DNA from: an uncultured Helicobacteraceae bacterium
Lineage (GTDB): Bacteria; Campylobacterota; Campylobacteria; Campylobacterales; Helicobacteraceae
Direction: 5' to 3'
Length of the DNA: 64,000 nt
Assembly: GCA_944323885.1 (NCBI GenBank)
Contig: CALUUD010000001.1
Span: forward strand, 663,131 to 727,130
The notes under the pieces were generated by a model. It was given only the letters and a program-made list of their open reading frames with translations. It searched no databases and had not been told where the DNA came from. How positions within the stretch are numbered: the stretch's first letter is position 1; the number at the start of each line of letters is the position of its first letter. This document shows, piece after piece, positions 19,694 to 29,233 of the stretch. The translations under genes and the position numbers were made by a program.

Positions 19694-20282
19694 TTATTGC
19701 CACACCATTTTGTAGCTTCTTGATGTTATACACATAACTTCCATCGAGTTCCACAACTATCCTTATAAAATTGCTATGTAACCCATATCTAATAGATTTA
19801 AAATATGGTTTATCTAAGATAATTTTATTTGTTTTATAATATTTCATATTTTTTTCAAAATCAAGCACAATTCTGCTTCCATCATGATCTTTTATTATAA
19901 AATCTTTAAGCAACTCTCCATCGTATTTAATATAAATATTATTTGATTCTGTAGATATATCATCTTTTTGTGTTATTTTATTTATTTCTTCTTTTTCTAA
20001 TATCTGAGATATCTTAATAGGCATTTTCCAGTCTATTTTACCACTTACATCAATGCTTTGTGTTTCAATTGAGCCATCGATATTTTGATATGTCACCTCT
20101 ATTTTTTTGATTAATCTAGCACTACTTGGTAGTTTGATCTCTGCTTCATCAAATACTTTTGTTTCACCATAATATGGGCGTATAGAATCTTTTGGCACTA
20201 TGAGTGGATCAAAAGGATTATCTCTGCTAAATGCTATAGCAATAATTAATCCAATCCATAAAACAATCTTGTTCAAAATCAT
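19683..20282 (-). CDS. Exported AMIN-domain protein
   Basis: A 199-residue protein with a signal peptide (~19 residues, ending AIAFS). The C-terminal ~90 residues form an AMIN domain: IIKDHDGSRIVLDFE, then FKSIRYGLHSNFIRIVVELD. AMIN domains target envelope proteins to peptidoglycan or septal sites, but no amidase domain follows. A cell-wall or division role fits the FtsB-like gene upstream, which it overlaps by 4 bases. Confidence 0.75.
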   Translation of the reverse strand: MILNKIVLWIGLIIAIAFSRDNPFDPLIVPKDSIRPYYGETKVFDEAEIKLPSSARLIKKIEVTYQNIDGSIETQSIDVSGKIDWKMPIKISQILEKEEINKITQKDDISTESNNIYIKYDGELLKDFIIKDHDGSRIVLDFEKNMKYYKTNKIILDKPYFKSIRYGLHSNFIRIVVELDGSYVYNIKKLQNGVAINVQ

Positions 20283-20527
20283 TCTCCAACAATTTCAAAA
20301 ATTTCTTTTTGTAAATACGCATTTTGTTTTTGATAAAACTTTACACTCTCTTGTAATTCTTTTTGTTCTTCCTTCAATTCAAGCAAAACAAACAAAGATT
20401 TATTTCCAAAAAGTAATACAAAAATATAAGTAAAGATACCTAGCATAACAATAGCAATGATGATATATGGCCTATATAATTTTATTTTGTCAAATAAACC
20501 TGGTTTTTCTTCAAATAACTCTGACAT
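20279..20527 (-). CDS. FtsB/DivIC-like septum formation protein
   Basis: An 82-residue bitopic membrane protein: short cytoplasmic N-terminus, one transmembrane helix (about 19-40) and a periplasmic coiled coil (ELKEEQKELQESVKFYQKQN). This is the architecture of FtsB/DivIC, which links FtsL, FtsQ and the septal synthase. Sequence conservation in the family is low, so the call rests on topology and on its place beside eno, which is typical of ftsB in many bacteria. Confidence 0.7.
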   Translation of the reverse strand: MSELFEEKPGLFDKIKLYRPYIIIAIVMLGIFTYIFVLLFGNKSLFVLLELKEEQKELQESVKFYQKQNAYLQKEIFEIVGE

Positions 20528-21804
20528 TATCTCTTAAATAGTCTCCATCCCAAATATTCTGGATTATCAAGCTCATTTTCTATTTCTAGTAATCTATTGT
20601 ATTTAGCAATTCTTTCACTTCTTGCTGTACTTCCTGTTTTTATTTCGCCTGTATTTAGACCAACTGCAAAATCTGCTATAAAAGTATCTTCACTTTCTCC
20701 ACTTCTATGACTCATAATGCATTTATATTTATTTCTTTGAGCAAGCCTTACTGTCTGCATTGTTTGTGTAATTGAACCAATTTGATTTGGTTTTATTAAT
20801 ACCGCATTAGCAATATCTTTTTTTATACCTTCATCTAGAATTTTTTCATTTGTTACAAATAAATCATCACCAACAAGTTGAATTTTGTTGCCTAATTTAT
20901 TTGTTAGATTTTTCCATCCATCCCAATCATCTTCACTTAATCCATCTTCAATTGACACTATAGGATATTTTGCACATAAATTTTCATAATACTCAACTAA
21001 TTCATTAGATGTTAATGTTTTATTTTCTGCATTTAAAACATATTCTTTCTTATCATTTATAAATTCACTACTTGCTATATCAAGAGCTATAGCAATTTGC
21101 TCTCCATCTTTATAACCTGCTCTTTTTATTGCCTGTAATATGATTTCAATTGGTTCTTCATTATTTTTTAGATTTGGGGCAAATCCACCTTCATCGCCTA
21201 TACTTGTTATATGTCCATTTTCTTTTAAGATATTTTTTAAATGCCCATAAACTTCACTACTTGCTCTTAGCGCTTCTCTAAAACTTTCAAAACCAAGTGG
21301 CATAATCATATATTCTTGAAAATCCACATTATTGTCCGCATGACTTCCACCATTTATTATATTTAACATAGGCACTGGAAGGATATTTGCATTAATGCCT
21401 CCAATATATCTATACAATGGTATTTCTAATGCACATGCAGCAGCTTTTGTTACTGCCATTGATATTCCAAGTATTGCATTTGCACCCAATTTTGAATAAT
21501 TATCTGCACCATCTAAATTTTTCATTATATTATCTATTTCACCTTGATTAAATGGTGATAGACCAATTAATTTTTCAGCAATTATTGTATTTACATTATC
21601 ACATGCTTTTAGCACACCTTTCCCTAAAAATCTACCTTTATCTCCATCTCTTAATTCCAATGCCTCCCTTTTTCCAGTAGATGCACCACTTGGTACTATA
21701 GCATTGCATGTAATTCCATTGTTTAGTGATATAGTAGCTCTAATTGTTGGATTACCTCTACTATCTAACACTTCATCAGCAAAAATATCATCAATATAAA
21801 TCAT
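20527..21804 (-). CDS. eno: Enolase
   Basis: Interconverts 2-phosphoglycerate and PEP; 425 residues, full length. Visible are the N-terminal [10 protein letters not shown], the catalytic region GDEGGFAPN, the metal ligand in [23 protein letters not shown] and [15 protein letters not shown]. The stop/start junctions with recA and the FtsB-like gene overlap by 1 base each, giving a tightly coupled operon. Confidence 0.98.
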   Translation of the reverse strand: MIYIDDIFADEVLDSRGNPTIRATISLNNGITCNAIVPSGASTGKREALELRDGDKGRFLGKGVLKACDNVNTIIAEKLIGLSPFNQGEIDNIMKNLDGADNYSKLGANAILGISMAVTKAAACALEIPLYRYIGGINANILPVPMLNIINGGSHADNNVDFQEYMIMPLGFESFREALRASSEVYGHLKNILKENGHITSIGDEGGFAPNLKNNEEPIEIILQAIKRAGYKDGEQIAIALDIASSEFINDKKEYVLNAENKTLTSNELVEYYENLCAKYPIVSIEDGLSEDDWDGWKNLTNKLGNKIQLVGDDLFVTNEKILDEGIKKDIANAVLIKPNQIGSITQTMQTVRLAQRNKYKCIMSHRSGESEDTFIADFAVGLNTGEIKTGSTARSERIAKYNRLLEIENELDNPEYLGWRLFKR

Positions 21805-22856
21805 TAGTCTTCCTTTAATTCTTCATCTTCTATGCTATCGTCTCTAAATTCCATAATTTCATCATTTGCACCAATTTGCTCTTTTATATTATTTTCAATT
21901 TCTTTTGCAATATCCTCATTCTCGCTTAAGAAAATTTTAGAATTTTCTTTTCCTTGGCCCATCTTTTTATCTTTATAGCTAAACCAAGCACCACTTTTAT
22001 CGATTATATCAAGCTTTACTCCATAATCTATCAATTCTCCCAGTTTTGATATTCCTTCTCCAAACATAATATCAAATTCTGCTTCTCTAAATGGAGGTGC
22101 TACTTTATTTTTTACAACCTTTGCTCTAACTGTATTACCCATAGCCTGCTCATTTATCTTTAATGTTTTTACCCTTCTTACATCTATTCTTACGCTTGCA
22201 TAAAATTTTAATGCATTGCCACCTGTAGTTGTTTCTGGGTTTCCATATCCTATATTTCCAATCTTCATTCTTATTTGGTTGATGAATATTACAGTTGTAT
22301 TCATTCTGTGAATCACACCTGTTATCTTTCTTAGTGCTTGACTCATCAGTCTTGCTTGAAGACCTACATGTGTATCACCCATATCACCATCTATCTCTGC
22401 TTTTGGTGTAAGTGCTGCAACAGAATCTACAACAATTAAGTCAATACCACCACTTCTAGTTAGTGTTTCTAAAATTTCTAATGCTTGCTCTCCATAATCT
22501 GGTTGTGATACATATAAGTTCTCTACATCAACACCTAATTTTTTTGCATAATATACATCTAGTGCATGTTCTGCATCAATAAATGCACATATGCCACCTT
22601 GTTTTTGGCATTCTGCTGCAATCTGTAAGCTTAGTGTTGTTTTTCCACTAGATTCTGGTCCATATATTTCAATTATTCTTCCTTTTGGAATTCCACCGAC
22701 ACCAAGTGCTAAATCAAGTCCAAGAGAGCCTGTTGAGATACATTCAATTTTTTCTTTTTGTTTGTCACCAAGCCTTATTAAAGCACCTTTACCAAAAGCT
22801 TTATCAACTTGTTTCAAAGCTAATTCAACAGCCTTTAGTTTTTCGTTATCAGCCAT
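21804..22856 (-). CDS. recA: Recombinase RecA
   Basis: Strand-exchange ATPase of 350 residues. Walker A is GPESSGKTT, followed by [32 protein letters not shown] and [14 protein letters not shown]. The C-terminus is acidic ([15 protein letters not shown]). The start has AGGAGC just upstream. It heads a seven-gene minus-strand run down to lepA. RecA is essential for homologous recombination, including after DNA uptake. Confidence 0.98.
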   Translation of the reverse strand: MADNEKLKAVELALKQVDKAFGKGALIRLGDKQKEKIECISTGSLGLDLALGVGGIPKGRIIEIYGPESSGKTTLSLQIAAECQKQGGICAFIDAEHALDVYYAKKLGVDVENLYVSQPDYGEQALEILETLTRSGGIDLIVVDSVAALTPKAEIDGDMGDTHVGLQARLMSQALRKITGVIHRMNTTVIFINQIRMKIGNIGYGNPETTTGGNALKFYASVRIDVRRVKTLKINEQAMGNTVRAKVVKNKVAPPFREAEFDIMFGEGISKLGELIDYGVKLDIIDKSGAWFSYKDKKMGQGKENSKIFLSENEDIAKEIENNIKEQIGANDEIMEFRDDSIEDEELKED

Positions 22857-22951
22857 ATATATTTGCTCCTAAAATAAAAATAATTGCGGATTCTATCTAG
22901 TTTTTGGTTAAAATTAATTTGAAATATAAGCAAAAGAGGTTTGTTTCAATT

Positions 22952-23809
22952 ATGAGTAAAATTATTGTTGCACATTCACCAGATGCTGATGATATATTTA
23001 TGTATTATGCTATTTATTTTGGGTGGATCAATTCAGGCAATATTAAGTTTGATAATATTGCTCTTGATATAGAAAGCTTAAATGAATGTGCTTTAGATTC
23101 TGCATATTTGATTTCTGCTATATCATTTGGATTATATCCATTTATAAAAAGTAACTACGCTCTTCTTAATACAGCTATGTCTTTTGGCAATGGATATGGA
23201 CCAAAACTTATAAAAAAGAAAGGCAAAAGTTTAAAATATAATTTTAAAGTTGCATTAAGTGGTAAATGGACTACTAATGCAATGATTTTTAAAATGAAGT
23301 ATCCTTATGCAAGAATTATTTACAAAAATTTTTTAGAAATAGAACAAAGCGTATTAGATGGTGAGGTTGATGCTGGTGTGTTAATACATGAATCTATACT
23401 TAATTTTGATAATTCTCTTGAAGTTGAAGCTCATTTATGGGATATTTGGGTGGATTTTATAAAAGATGAACTACCTCTTCCTCTTGGAGGTATGGCTATA
23501 TCTAGATCAATACCATTGCTTAGGGCAATTGAATGCCAAGAAATATTAAGCAAAGCTGTGGAAGTAGCTGTCAATAATAAAAAAATATTATCAAGAATGC
23601 TTAAAGATAAAGTAAGAGTAAATCAAGATGAACTTAATATATATTTAAATATGTATGCAAATAAAGATTCTATTATTTTGAGTGAGATTCAAATAAAGGC
23701 ATTAAATATGTTGTTTAAGGTTGGCTATGATAACAAAATTTATAAAGACTTAATTAATATAGAGGATTACTTATTGCCTATTGATTATAAGTATTATAGA
23801 TTTTCTTAA
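22952..23809 (+). CDS. mqnD: 1,4-dihydroxy-6-naphthoate synthase (futalosine menaquinone pathway)
   Basis: MqnD converts cyclic dehypoxanthine futalosine to 1,4-dihydroxy-6-naphthoate. It has a periplasmic-binding-protein-like fold: HSPDADDIFMYYAI near the N-terminus, GNGYGPKLIKK, SGKWTTNAMIFKM and PLPLGGMAISR. The ATG at 22952 (285 residues) is preferred to an in-frame TTG 16 codons earlier, because MSKIIVAHSPDADD is where homologues start and GAGGT precedes it. Helicobacter and Campylobacter make menaquinone only by this route. It ends 2 bases from the convergent pilin stop. Confidence 0.94.
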   Translation: MSKIIVAHSPDADDIFMYYAIYFGWINSGNIKFDNIALDIESLNECALDSAYLISAISFGLYPFIKSNYALLNTAMSFGNGYGPKLIKKKGKSLKYNFKVALSGKWTTNAMIFKMKYPYARIIYKNFLEIEQSVLDGEVDAGVLIHESILNFDNSLEVEAHLWDIWVDFIKDELPLPLGGMAISRSIPLLRAIECQEILSKAVEVAVNNKKILSRMLKDKVRVNQDELNIYLNMYANKDSIILSEIQIKALNMLFKVGYDNKIYKDLINIEDYLLPIDYKYYRFS

Positions 23810-23811
23810 TC

Positions 23812-24315
23812 TTAATACTTAACTGCATTTGAACTTGTTAAATGAACTTTAATTTCCATATTACTATTATAACTTTGAGCAAATATTTTGCAAAAACTAG
23901 ATGCTTTTGTATTTATATTTTTTGGTAAAAAATGTATTTCAGCTTTTGTAGTATCTATATATAGATAGTTACCATCACATAATACTTTGTTTGTATTTGT
24001 ATCATCATTTGTATACGATATTGCGACAACTCCATTTTGCGTTGCTTTCCATCTTGTTGGATCAAGAACTGATATATGCATCAACCAATCACCCCAAGTC
24101 TTAAAGCCACTTGGTGGGTTTGTGCTAATATTTATATCTGATGCCATAACTTCTGCGGGGACCTGTTTAAGCAAAGTTGATATGTCACTTTTTAACATAG
24201 CTACTTGAGAATCTGTTCTTGTTTGTAGCAACCAAGTAGTAGCTGTTCCTGCTAATGCACCAAGTATTATTATTACAAATAACAATTCAACCATAGTAAA
24301 CCCATGCCTATTCAT
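23812..24315 (-). CDS. Type II/IV pseudopilin with GFxxWGxW motif
   Basis: A 167-residue prepilin-like protein. The class III signal RHG-FTMVELLFVIIILGALAG has the cleavage Gly, N-methylated Phe and Glu5, followed by the hydrophobic assembly helix. The C-terminal globular domain contains PSGFKTWGDW and LDPTRW, a Cys pair (VLCDG and SFCKIF) and ends AVKY. The truncated protein at the right edge shares these features, so they are paralogues. Campylobacter uses such pseudopilins (Cts system) for DNA uptake; that role here is inferred. Confidence 0.85.
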   Translation of the reverse strand: MNRHGFTMVELLFVIIILGALAGTATTWLLQTRTDSQVAMLKSDISTLLKQVPAEVMASDINISTNPPSGFKTWGDWLMHISVLDPTRWKATQNGVVAISYTNDDTNTNKVLCDGNYLYIDTTKAEIHFLPKNINTKASSFCKIFAQSYNSNMEIKVHLTSSNAVKY

Positions 24316-24427
24316 ATTTATGCCTACCTAAATAAAGTTTGTTTTGCCCAATATAATAATCAAAACAATTAATTGCAATATTGTAGCTTAAATATTTACT
24401 TTTTGTTTAAGAGGACTAAATATTTTT

Positions 24428-25162
24428 TTAAATTTCTAAATCCAGGATATTGTCATCATGTATATTGAATAATAGATCTATATTTTCATTTTTTAATATT
24501 TTTATTTCATTAAACTTTTTATAGTCCTCTAATTTGTTGATATTGGATTCTAAAATTTTTTTAACATATTGGAATTGAACTTTTATTATTAAAGCTTCAT
24601 AGCTGTATATATTTCCATTGATTATTCCTAGATTGTTAAATATTGCACTAAATTCTATTTCTTCTTTTTTTCCTATTTTTATTTGTAAAAGCATATCTTT
24701 TTTATTATCTTTTACAACAAGATTTATAATTTTTCTATTTAGTGCTATCAATGAATTTGTAAGAAACAAGAAATCATCTTTAGAAGATGAATTTATGATT
24801 TTTTGCTCTAAGTTCTCACTAAATTTTTGTATGAATTTAGTATCTTTTAGTGCTTCTTTTAATTCATTAATATCAAATTTTAGACTAGAATCTTTTATTG
24901 CTTCAAAAATTTTTGGCCTATTTATTAAATTTGAAATTACTATTTCCCCATTTTTATTTTCATTAATTATTGCCCAATATTTTCCACCAATTTGTAGTTG
25001 ATTTGCACTTTGTGCCTCAATTACATTGTTGCCAAGCCTTATTTTATATCCATCTTTTGTTTTATCTATTATTTGAAGCAATAATGGGATAGCGTTGTTG
25101 TAATGTTTTTGATTTTCTAAATTTCTTATTATCTGTGTAATATTTAGAATCTTATTTATCAT
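24428..25162 (-). CDS. Unknown 244-residue protein coupled to coaBC
   Basis: No signal peptide, membrane helix or recognised catalytic motif. The first ~75 residues (KDGYKIRLGNNVIEAQSANQ, then QIGGKYWAIINE) look like a small beta domain resembling the N-terminal part of flagellar hook-length (FliK-like) proteins. The rest is charged and helical with a C-terminal beta-like segment. It overlaps the coaBC end by 11 bases. H. pylori also has an unknown gene of similar size after its coaBC. No function can be assigned. Confidence 0.6.
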   Translation of the reverse strand: MINKILNITQIIRNLENQKHYNNAIPLLLQIIDKTKDGYKIRLGNNVIEAQSANQLQIGGKYWAIINENKNGEIVISNLINRPKIFEAIKDSSLKFDINELKEALKDTKFIQKFSENLEQKIINSSSKDDFLFLTNSLIALNRKIINLVVKDNKKDMLLQIKIGKKEEIEFSAIFNNLGIINGNIYSYEALIIKVQFQYVKKILESNINKLEDYKKFNEIKILKNENIDLLFNIHDDNILDLEI

Positions 25163-26378
25163 TTTTGTACATTTTTTCTTTTATGGATTTAATGATTTCA
25201 AAGCTAATTTGTAATTTATTGTTTTTAGATATAACCTTTTTACAATCTTTGCTTAGTATGGTTACTTCATTATCTATGTCTCCTATTTTATTTTTCTCAT
25301 TGATAATATTTAACACTACCATATCACAGCCTTTACCGCCATCTTTTATTGGTTTCAGCATTTTTATAGCATTTCTCTCTCCATCTTTATTGCTTTCAGC
25401 TTTAAAACCAACTTTAAACTTACAATTTATTTGTTTTAGCAAATCTTCATTTTCAATTAATTCTAGATTCCAAGTTTGGCCTATATTATCTTTTTTAATT
25501 TTTTCTTGTTTTGTTTCTTTTGCTATATAGTCACTAATTGCTGCTGCCATAATAACAATAGAATCTTCTGCATCTTTTATTGCAATTTTATACTCTTTGC
25601 TTGAGCTTACTTTGATTTTTTCTATATCAATTGGTAGGTTAATTGGAAATTTTGAAGATATGAGTTTTACTTTTGCGCCACTTAGATAAAATGCAATTGC
25701 AAGTGCAGAAGCTTGTAATCCGCTTGAATTATTTGAGATATGTCTAATTGGATCAATTTGTTCTATGCTTCCACCACCAGTTATAATTATTTTTTGGTTA
25801 TGCCAAAATGAATCTTTTTTAAATTCTTGTTTAATATTAAAAATAATTTCTTCAATATCTGCCATAGCTCCTTTTGCCACTATATTGCAAGCAAGCAGTG
25901 TTTCTCTTGGTGGAATAATTTTATATCCCATTTTTTCTAGAGATTCCAGATTATTTTTATTTTGTATAGATTCCATCATATTAATATTTGCACTTGGTGC
26001 TATTAGAATCTTGCATTTGCAAGCAAGCAATGTTGTAATTATTATGCTATCACTTATTCCATAGTTTAATTTTGCAATGCTATTTATGCTAGCTGGAGCT
26101 AATATAGCAATATCTGCCCATAATGCATAGTTAATGTGATTTGGTGCATCGCTAGTATCATATTTTTGTGATTTTTTATGTAGAACTGCTTTATTGCTAA
26201 GAGATTCAAATGTAAGTGGCTGTATAAAATCAAGCGCATCATCACTCATCACTACCGCTATCTTTGCTCCTAATTTTTTTAGGCTACTTATTAGATCAAG
26301 AGTTTTATAAATTGCTATTGAACCACTTACTAATACTAATATTTTTTTACCTTCTAGTATATTGTCACTTAACACCAA
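25152..26378 (-). CDS. coaBC: Phosphopantothenoylcysteine decarboxylase/synthetase CoaBC
   Basis: Bifunctional coenzyme A enzyme. The N-terminal flavin decarboxylase (CoaC) has LVSGSIAIYKTLDLISSLKK, the catalytic His in APNHINYALWADI and the PAPSAN-like segment APSANINMM. The C-terminal synthetase (CoaB) has ITGGGSIEQIDPIRHISNNSSG and the KxKK-like KIKKD. I place the start at the TTG at 26378 (408 residues), 7 bases after AAGGA. Five codons further upstream another TTG would overlap that ribosome site. Confidence 0.93.
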   Translation of the reverse strand: MVLSDNILEGKKILVLVSGSIAIYKTLDLISSLKKLGAKIAVVMSDDALDFIQPLTFESLSNKAVLHKKSQKYDTSDAPNHINYALWADIAILAPASINSIAKLNYGISDSIIITTLLACKCKILIAPSANINMMESIQNKNNLESLEKMGYKIIPPRETLLACNIVAKGAMADIEEIIFNIKQEFKKDSFWHNQKIIITGGGSIEQIDPIRHISNNSSGLQASALAIAFYLSGAKVKLISSKFPINLPIDIEKIKVSSSKEYKIAIKDAEDSIVIMAAAISDYIAKETKQEKIKKDNIGQTWNLELIENEDLLKQINCKFKVGFKAESNKDGERNAIKMLKPIKDGGKGCDMVVLNIINEKNKIGDIDNEVTILSKDCKKVISKNNKLQISFEIIKSIKEKMYKNDK

Positions 26379-26741
26379 ATTATTGTCCTTCAAATAATAT
26401 TGTTATAATTGTTACTACAATAGAATCTTATCTTAAAATTTACAAGCATTGAATTTGTATTGTTTTTTAATACAATCCCCTATCTGTTAAAATAATATTC
26501 AGGATGGAGCATTGAAATTTTTAAATTTGTCTAATTGGGGGGGCATCAATATTATAAAACTTTAATGTTCTTATATTTTATTGTTGTGCTCTATTTGATA
26601 AATATTGTAATTTTGTAAATTGTCAAGCTGATAGATAGAATCTATGTATTCTGTATCCAAAAATAATACAATATTAAATTCTATGGGAGCAAAATTGCAA
26701 TATTGTATATTTTTAGAGGAGAAATACTTTATATGTTGAAT
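26379..26741. other. Gene-free region between the outer-membrane protein and coaBC, with a G7 tract and a dyad
   Basis: No convincing open frame on either strand. It contains a run of seven G at 26537-26543, rare in so AT-rich a genome. A 10-bp inverted repeat (ATACAATATT at 26666, AATATTGTAT at 26699, 23-base spacer) lies just past the outer-membrane protein stop and may end its transcript. One AGAATCT lies at 26422 and another at 26637. The coaBC leader probably occupies the lower end. Confidence 0.5.
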
Positions 26742-27353
26742 TTAGAAGTTGTATCCAAATAATACCATTGCTTTTGTATAATTTGTTTTATATTTTTTTT
26801 CAATTGCTCCTGTAGTTGGCTCATTTATAACTTCATTTTTCATTGAACCTTTAATAAATCTTATTCCTATAGTAAAGTTAGAGCTAAAGTTAAAACCAAG
26901 TCCTCCTCCATAAATAAACCCTTCAGATATAGTTTTTGTTTGTGCATCTTTAAATATTCCAATATCAGCACCAGATGGAGCATATTTTAGACTATCATTA
27001 AGCCAACTTAAATTATATCCTCCCATTGCCTGAATATAAAATCCCCCAATGTCAAGTCCAAATATAAGTGGTACTTGTAGTGCTACGCCATATCCAGAGC
27101 CTTTATTTTGTGTGCCTTGTAGGTTAGTTCCTCTTGAATCAAAAAATATTGGAGCACTAACTTCAACTGCCGTATATGGTCTTACAAGACCTTTGTTTGT
27201 TATAAAAACAACAGAAGTACCAATCTCTACTGCTTGATAAGATGCTTTATTTAGCATAACATACGAATACCCAATTGTTGTTTGTTTGATTGTAGCAGCA
27301 GATATGCTTGATAATGCACATATCATAGCTATAAATAACACCCTTTTTATCAT
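26742..27353 (-). CDS. Small outer-membrane beta-barrel protein
   Basis: A 203-residue exported protein. The signal peptide MIKRVLFIAMICALSSISA is clear. The mature part consists of alternating beta strands (VEIGTSVVFITNKGLVRPYTAVEVSA and similar) and ends with an aromatic residue (LFGYNF), the usual outer-membrane insertion signal. It resembles eight-stranded barrels of the Helicobacter/Campylobacter outer-membrane families. No ligand can be inferred. It stands alone between coaBC and the divergent yebC. Confidence 0.7.
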   Translation of the reverse strand: MIKRVLFIAMICALSSISAATIKQTTIGYSYVMLNKASYQAVEIGTSVVFITNKGLVRPYTAVEVSAPIFFDSRGTNLQGTQNKGSGYGVALQVPLIFGLDIGGFYIQAMGGYNLSWLNDSLKYAPSGADIGIFKDAQTKTISEGFIYGGGLGFNFSSNFTIGIRFIKGSMKNEVINEPTTGAIEKKYKTNYTKAMVLFGYNF

Positions 27354-27446
27354 TGTATTCCTTTTTTGAATTTAATGATTGCAATTTATCGTAATTACTG
27401 CATATATCGTCAAAATAATTATCAATTAAAATATTTTAGCTTTTGA

Positions 27447-27452
27447 TATAAT
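27447..27452 (+). promoter_or_regulatory. Extended -10 promoter of yebC
   Basis: TGATATAAT, i.e. TATAAT with the upstream TG of an extended -10, 31 bases before the yebC ATG. Transcription would start near 27459. Confidence 0.5.
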
Positions 27453-27482
27453 TTTAGTTATTTTTTTGAATAAGGATAATGT

Positions 27483-28190
27483 ATGGGACGTGCCTTTGAA
27501 TATAGAAGAGCAAGTAAAGAGAAAAGATGGGACAAGATGTCAAAACTCTTTCCTAAACTTGCCAAAGCTATCACCTTAGCAGCCAAAGAGGGTGGTGCCG
27601 ATCCAGAGGGTAATGCAAAATTAAGAGCTGCTATAATGAATGCAAAAGCGCAAAATCTGCCTAAAGATAATATAGAAGCTGCAATTAAGCGAGCTAGTGG
27701 TAAAGATGCCAATTTGAGTGAAGTTATTTATGAAGCAAAGGCGCAGTTTGGTGTTATGATGATTATTGAATGTGCTACAGATAATCCAACAAGGACAATA
27801 GCAAATATCAAAAGCTATTGTAATAAACATAATGCACAGGTGATTCCAAATGGATCATTGGAGTTTATGTTTAATAAAAAAGCAGTATTTCAAATTAATC
27901 CCCCAGTAGGTTTAGAGCTTGATAATATAGAGCTTGATTTAATTGATTATGGATTAGAGAATTTGCAAAATCAAGATGAAGGTGTATTCTTGTATGCTGA
28001 TTATAAAGATTTTGGTAATTTATCTACCGCATTAAAAAGTTTAGATGTTGAAGTTGTTCATTCAGGGCTGCAGTATATTCCTACCTCACCAATTGAGCTG
28101 AATGATAGTCAGATTTTAGAATTAGATAAGTTGCTTGATAAAATTGAAGACGATGATGATGTTCAAAATGTTTATACAAATATTAATTAA
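27483..28190 (+). CDS. YebC/PmpR-family DNA-binding/translation protein
   Basis: A 235-residue YebC-family protein (TACO1-like). The N-terminal signature [21 protein letters not shown] is followed by [16 protein letters not shown] and [20 protein letters not shown] [14 protein letters not shown]. Members have been described as transcriptional regulators and, more recently, as factors that relieve ribosome stalling at proline stretches. AAGGA precedes the ATG. Its last codons overlap the convergent ung end by 8 bases. Confidence 0.93.
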   Translation: MGRAFEYRRASKEKRWDKMSKLFPKLAKAITLAAKEGGADPEGNAKLRAAIMNAKAQNLPKDNIEAAIKRASGKDANLSEVIYEAKAQFGVMMIIECATDNPTRTIANIKSYCNKHNAQVIPNGSLEFMFNKKAVFQINPPVGLELDNIELDLIDYGLENLQNQDEGVFLYADYKDFGNLSTALKSLDVEVVHSGLQYIPTSPIELNDSQILELDKLLDKIEDDDDVQNVYTNIN

Positions 28191-28863
28191 TATCCCAATT
28201 GATTTCTTTAATATTATTTAGTCTTAATATTTCATTGCATTTACTAAAATGAGAACAGCCTGTAAATCCTCTTGCAAGAGGTGATGGGTGTGGAGCTTCT
28301 AATATGTGATGCTTTGATGTATTAATTAATGTTTTTTTATTTCTTGCATAGTTTCCCCATAGCATAAAAATTATATTATGTCGGTTGTTAGATAACAACT
28401 CTATAATCTTATCTGTAAATATTTCCCATCCAAAATTAGCGTGGGAGAGTGGTTTTTTGTATTCTACACTTAGTATAGAATTTAATAGTAATACCCCTTC
28501 TTTTGTCCAGGATGTTAAATTGCCATGACTTGGAATCTTTATTCCTAAATCTCTGTTAATTTCTTTAAATATATTTTTTAATGAAGGTGGTGGATTTACT
28601 CCAAATGGGACACTAAATGATAACCCATGGGCTTGTGGTATATTATTTTCTATATTATGATATGGATCTTGTCCTAATATTACAACTTTTACATCACTAA
28701 ATTTAACCAGCCAAAATGCATTAAATATAAATTTTGGCAATGGTAAAACCATTGTATTTTTTATTGCATCATAGTATTTTCTTCTTATATTTAAAAAGTA
28801 TTCTTTTTCAAATTCATCTTTTAAAACTTCTTTCCAAGAATCTTCTATTTTAACATCAATCAT
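28183..28863 (-). CDS. ung: Uracil-DNA glycosylase
   Basis: Family 1 UDG of 226 residues that removes uracil from DNA. The water-activating loop is [10 protein letters not shown], the Pro-rich loop [12 protein letters not shown] follows, then LLNSILSVE, and the Leu-intercalation/His loop is [11 protein letters not shown]. All key residues are present. It lies 13 bases after gatC on the same strand. Confidence 0.96.
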   Translation of the reverse strand: MIDVKIEDSWKEVLKDEFEKEYFLNIRRKYYDAIKNTMVLPLPKFIFNAFWLVKFSDVKVVILGQDPYHNIENNIPQAHGLSFSVPFGVNPPPSLKNIFKEINRDLGIKIPSHGNLTSWTKEGVLLLNSILSVEYKKPLSHANFGWEIFTDKIIELLSNNRHNIIFMLWGNYARNKKTLINTSKHHILEAPHPSPLARGFTGCSHFSKCNEILRLNNIKEINWDIN

Positions 28864-28876
28864 AAATGTTTAAAAG

Positions 28877-29155
28877 TTATTCAACTATTTTTGGAACTAT
28901 GAAAAATCTATCACTTGCTTTTGGAGCATTGTCTAATATATGATTTGAAACATCACTTATGATTATTTCATCCTCTCTAAGTGGCGTGTTATATTTTTGT
29001 ATATCGATATCTTCTTTTATATCTATTTTATTTAAGTTTTCAACAAAACTTAAGATATCGTTTAATTCATTTTTGATAGTTTCTTTCTTTTCACTATCAA
29101 TTTTTATAGCACTTAAATCTTCAAGTTTAGCTAGTAATTTATCATCAATTGTCAT
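28877..29155 (-). CDS. gatC: Aspartyl/glutamyl-tRNA amidotransferase subunit C
   Basis: A 92-residue GatC that holds the GatCAB amidotransferase together, needed because Helicobacter forms Gln-tRNA and Asn-tRNA by transamidation. Typical features are the start TIDDKLLAKLEDLSAIKI, the central LNDILSFVENLNKIDI, the TPLREDEI turn and the tail APKASDRFFIVPKIVE. gatA and gatB are not nearby. Confidence 0.93.
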   Translation of the reverse strand: MTIDDKLLAKLEDLSAIKIDSEKKETIKNELNDILSFVENLNKIDIKEDIDIQKYNTPLREDEIIISDVSNHILDNAPKASDRFFIVPKIVE

Positions 29156-29201
29156 TACATTTCACCTTTTAAATAACAGAGCTTTATTTTATCTAAGTTT
29201 T

Positions 29202-29233
29202 TAGATTCTATCATTTTGACTTCATAGAATCTA
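29202..29233. terminator. Hairpin from an inverted AGATTCT/AGAATCT pair at the dehydrogenase 3' end
   Basis: TAGATTCTAT (29202) pairs perfectly with ATAGAATCTA (29224) around a 12-base loop that includes the stop codon of the hydroxyacid dehydrogenase. No U tract follows, so activity as a terminator is uncertain. Confidence 0.4.
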
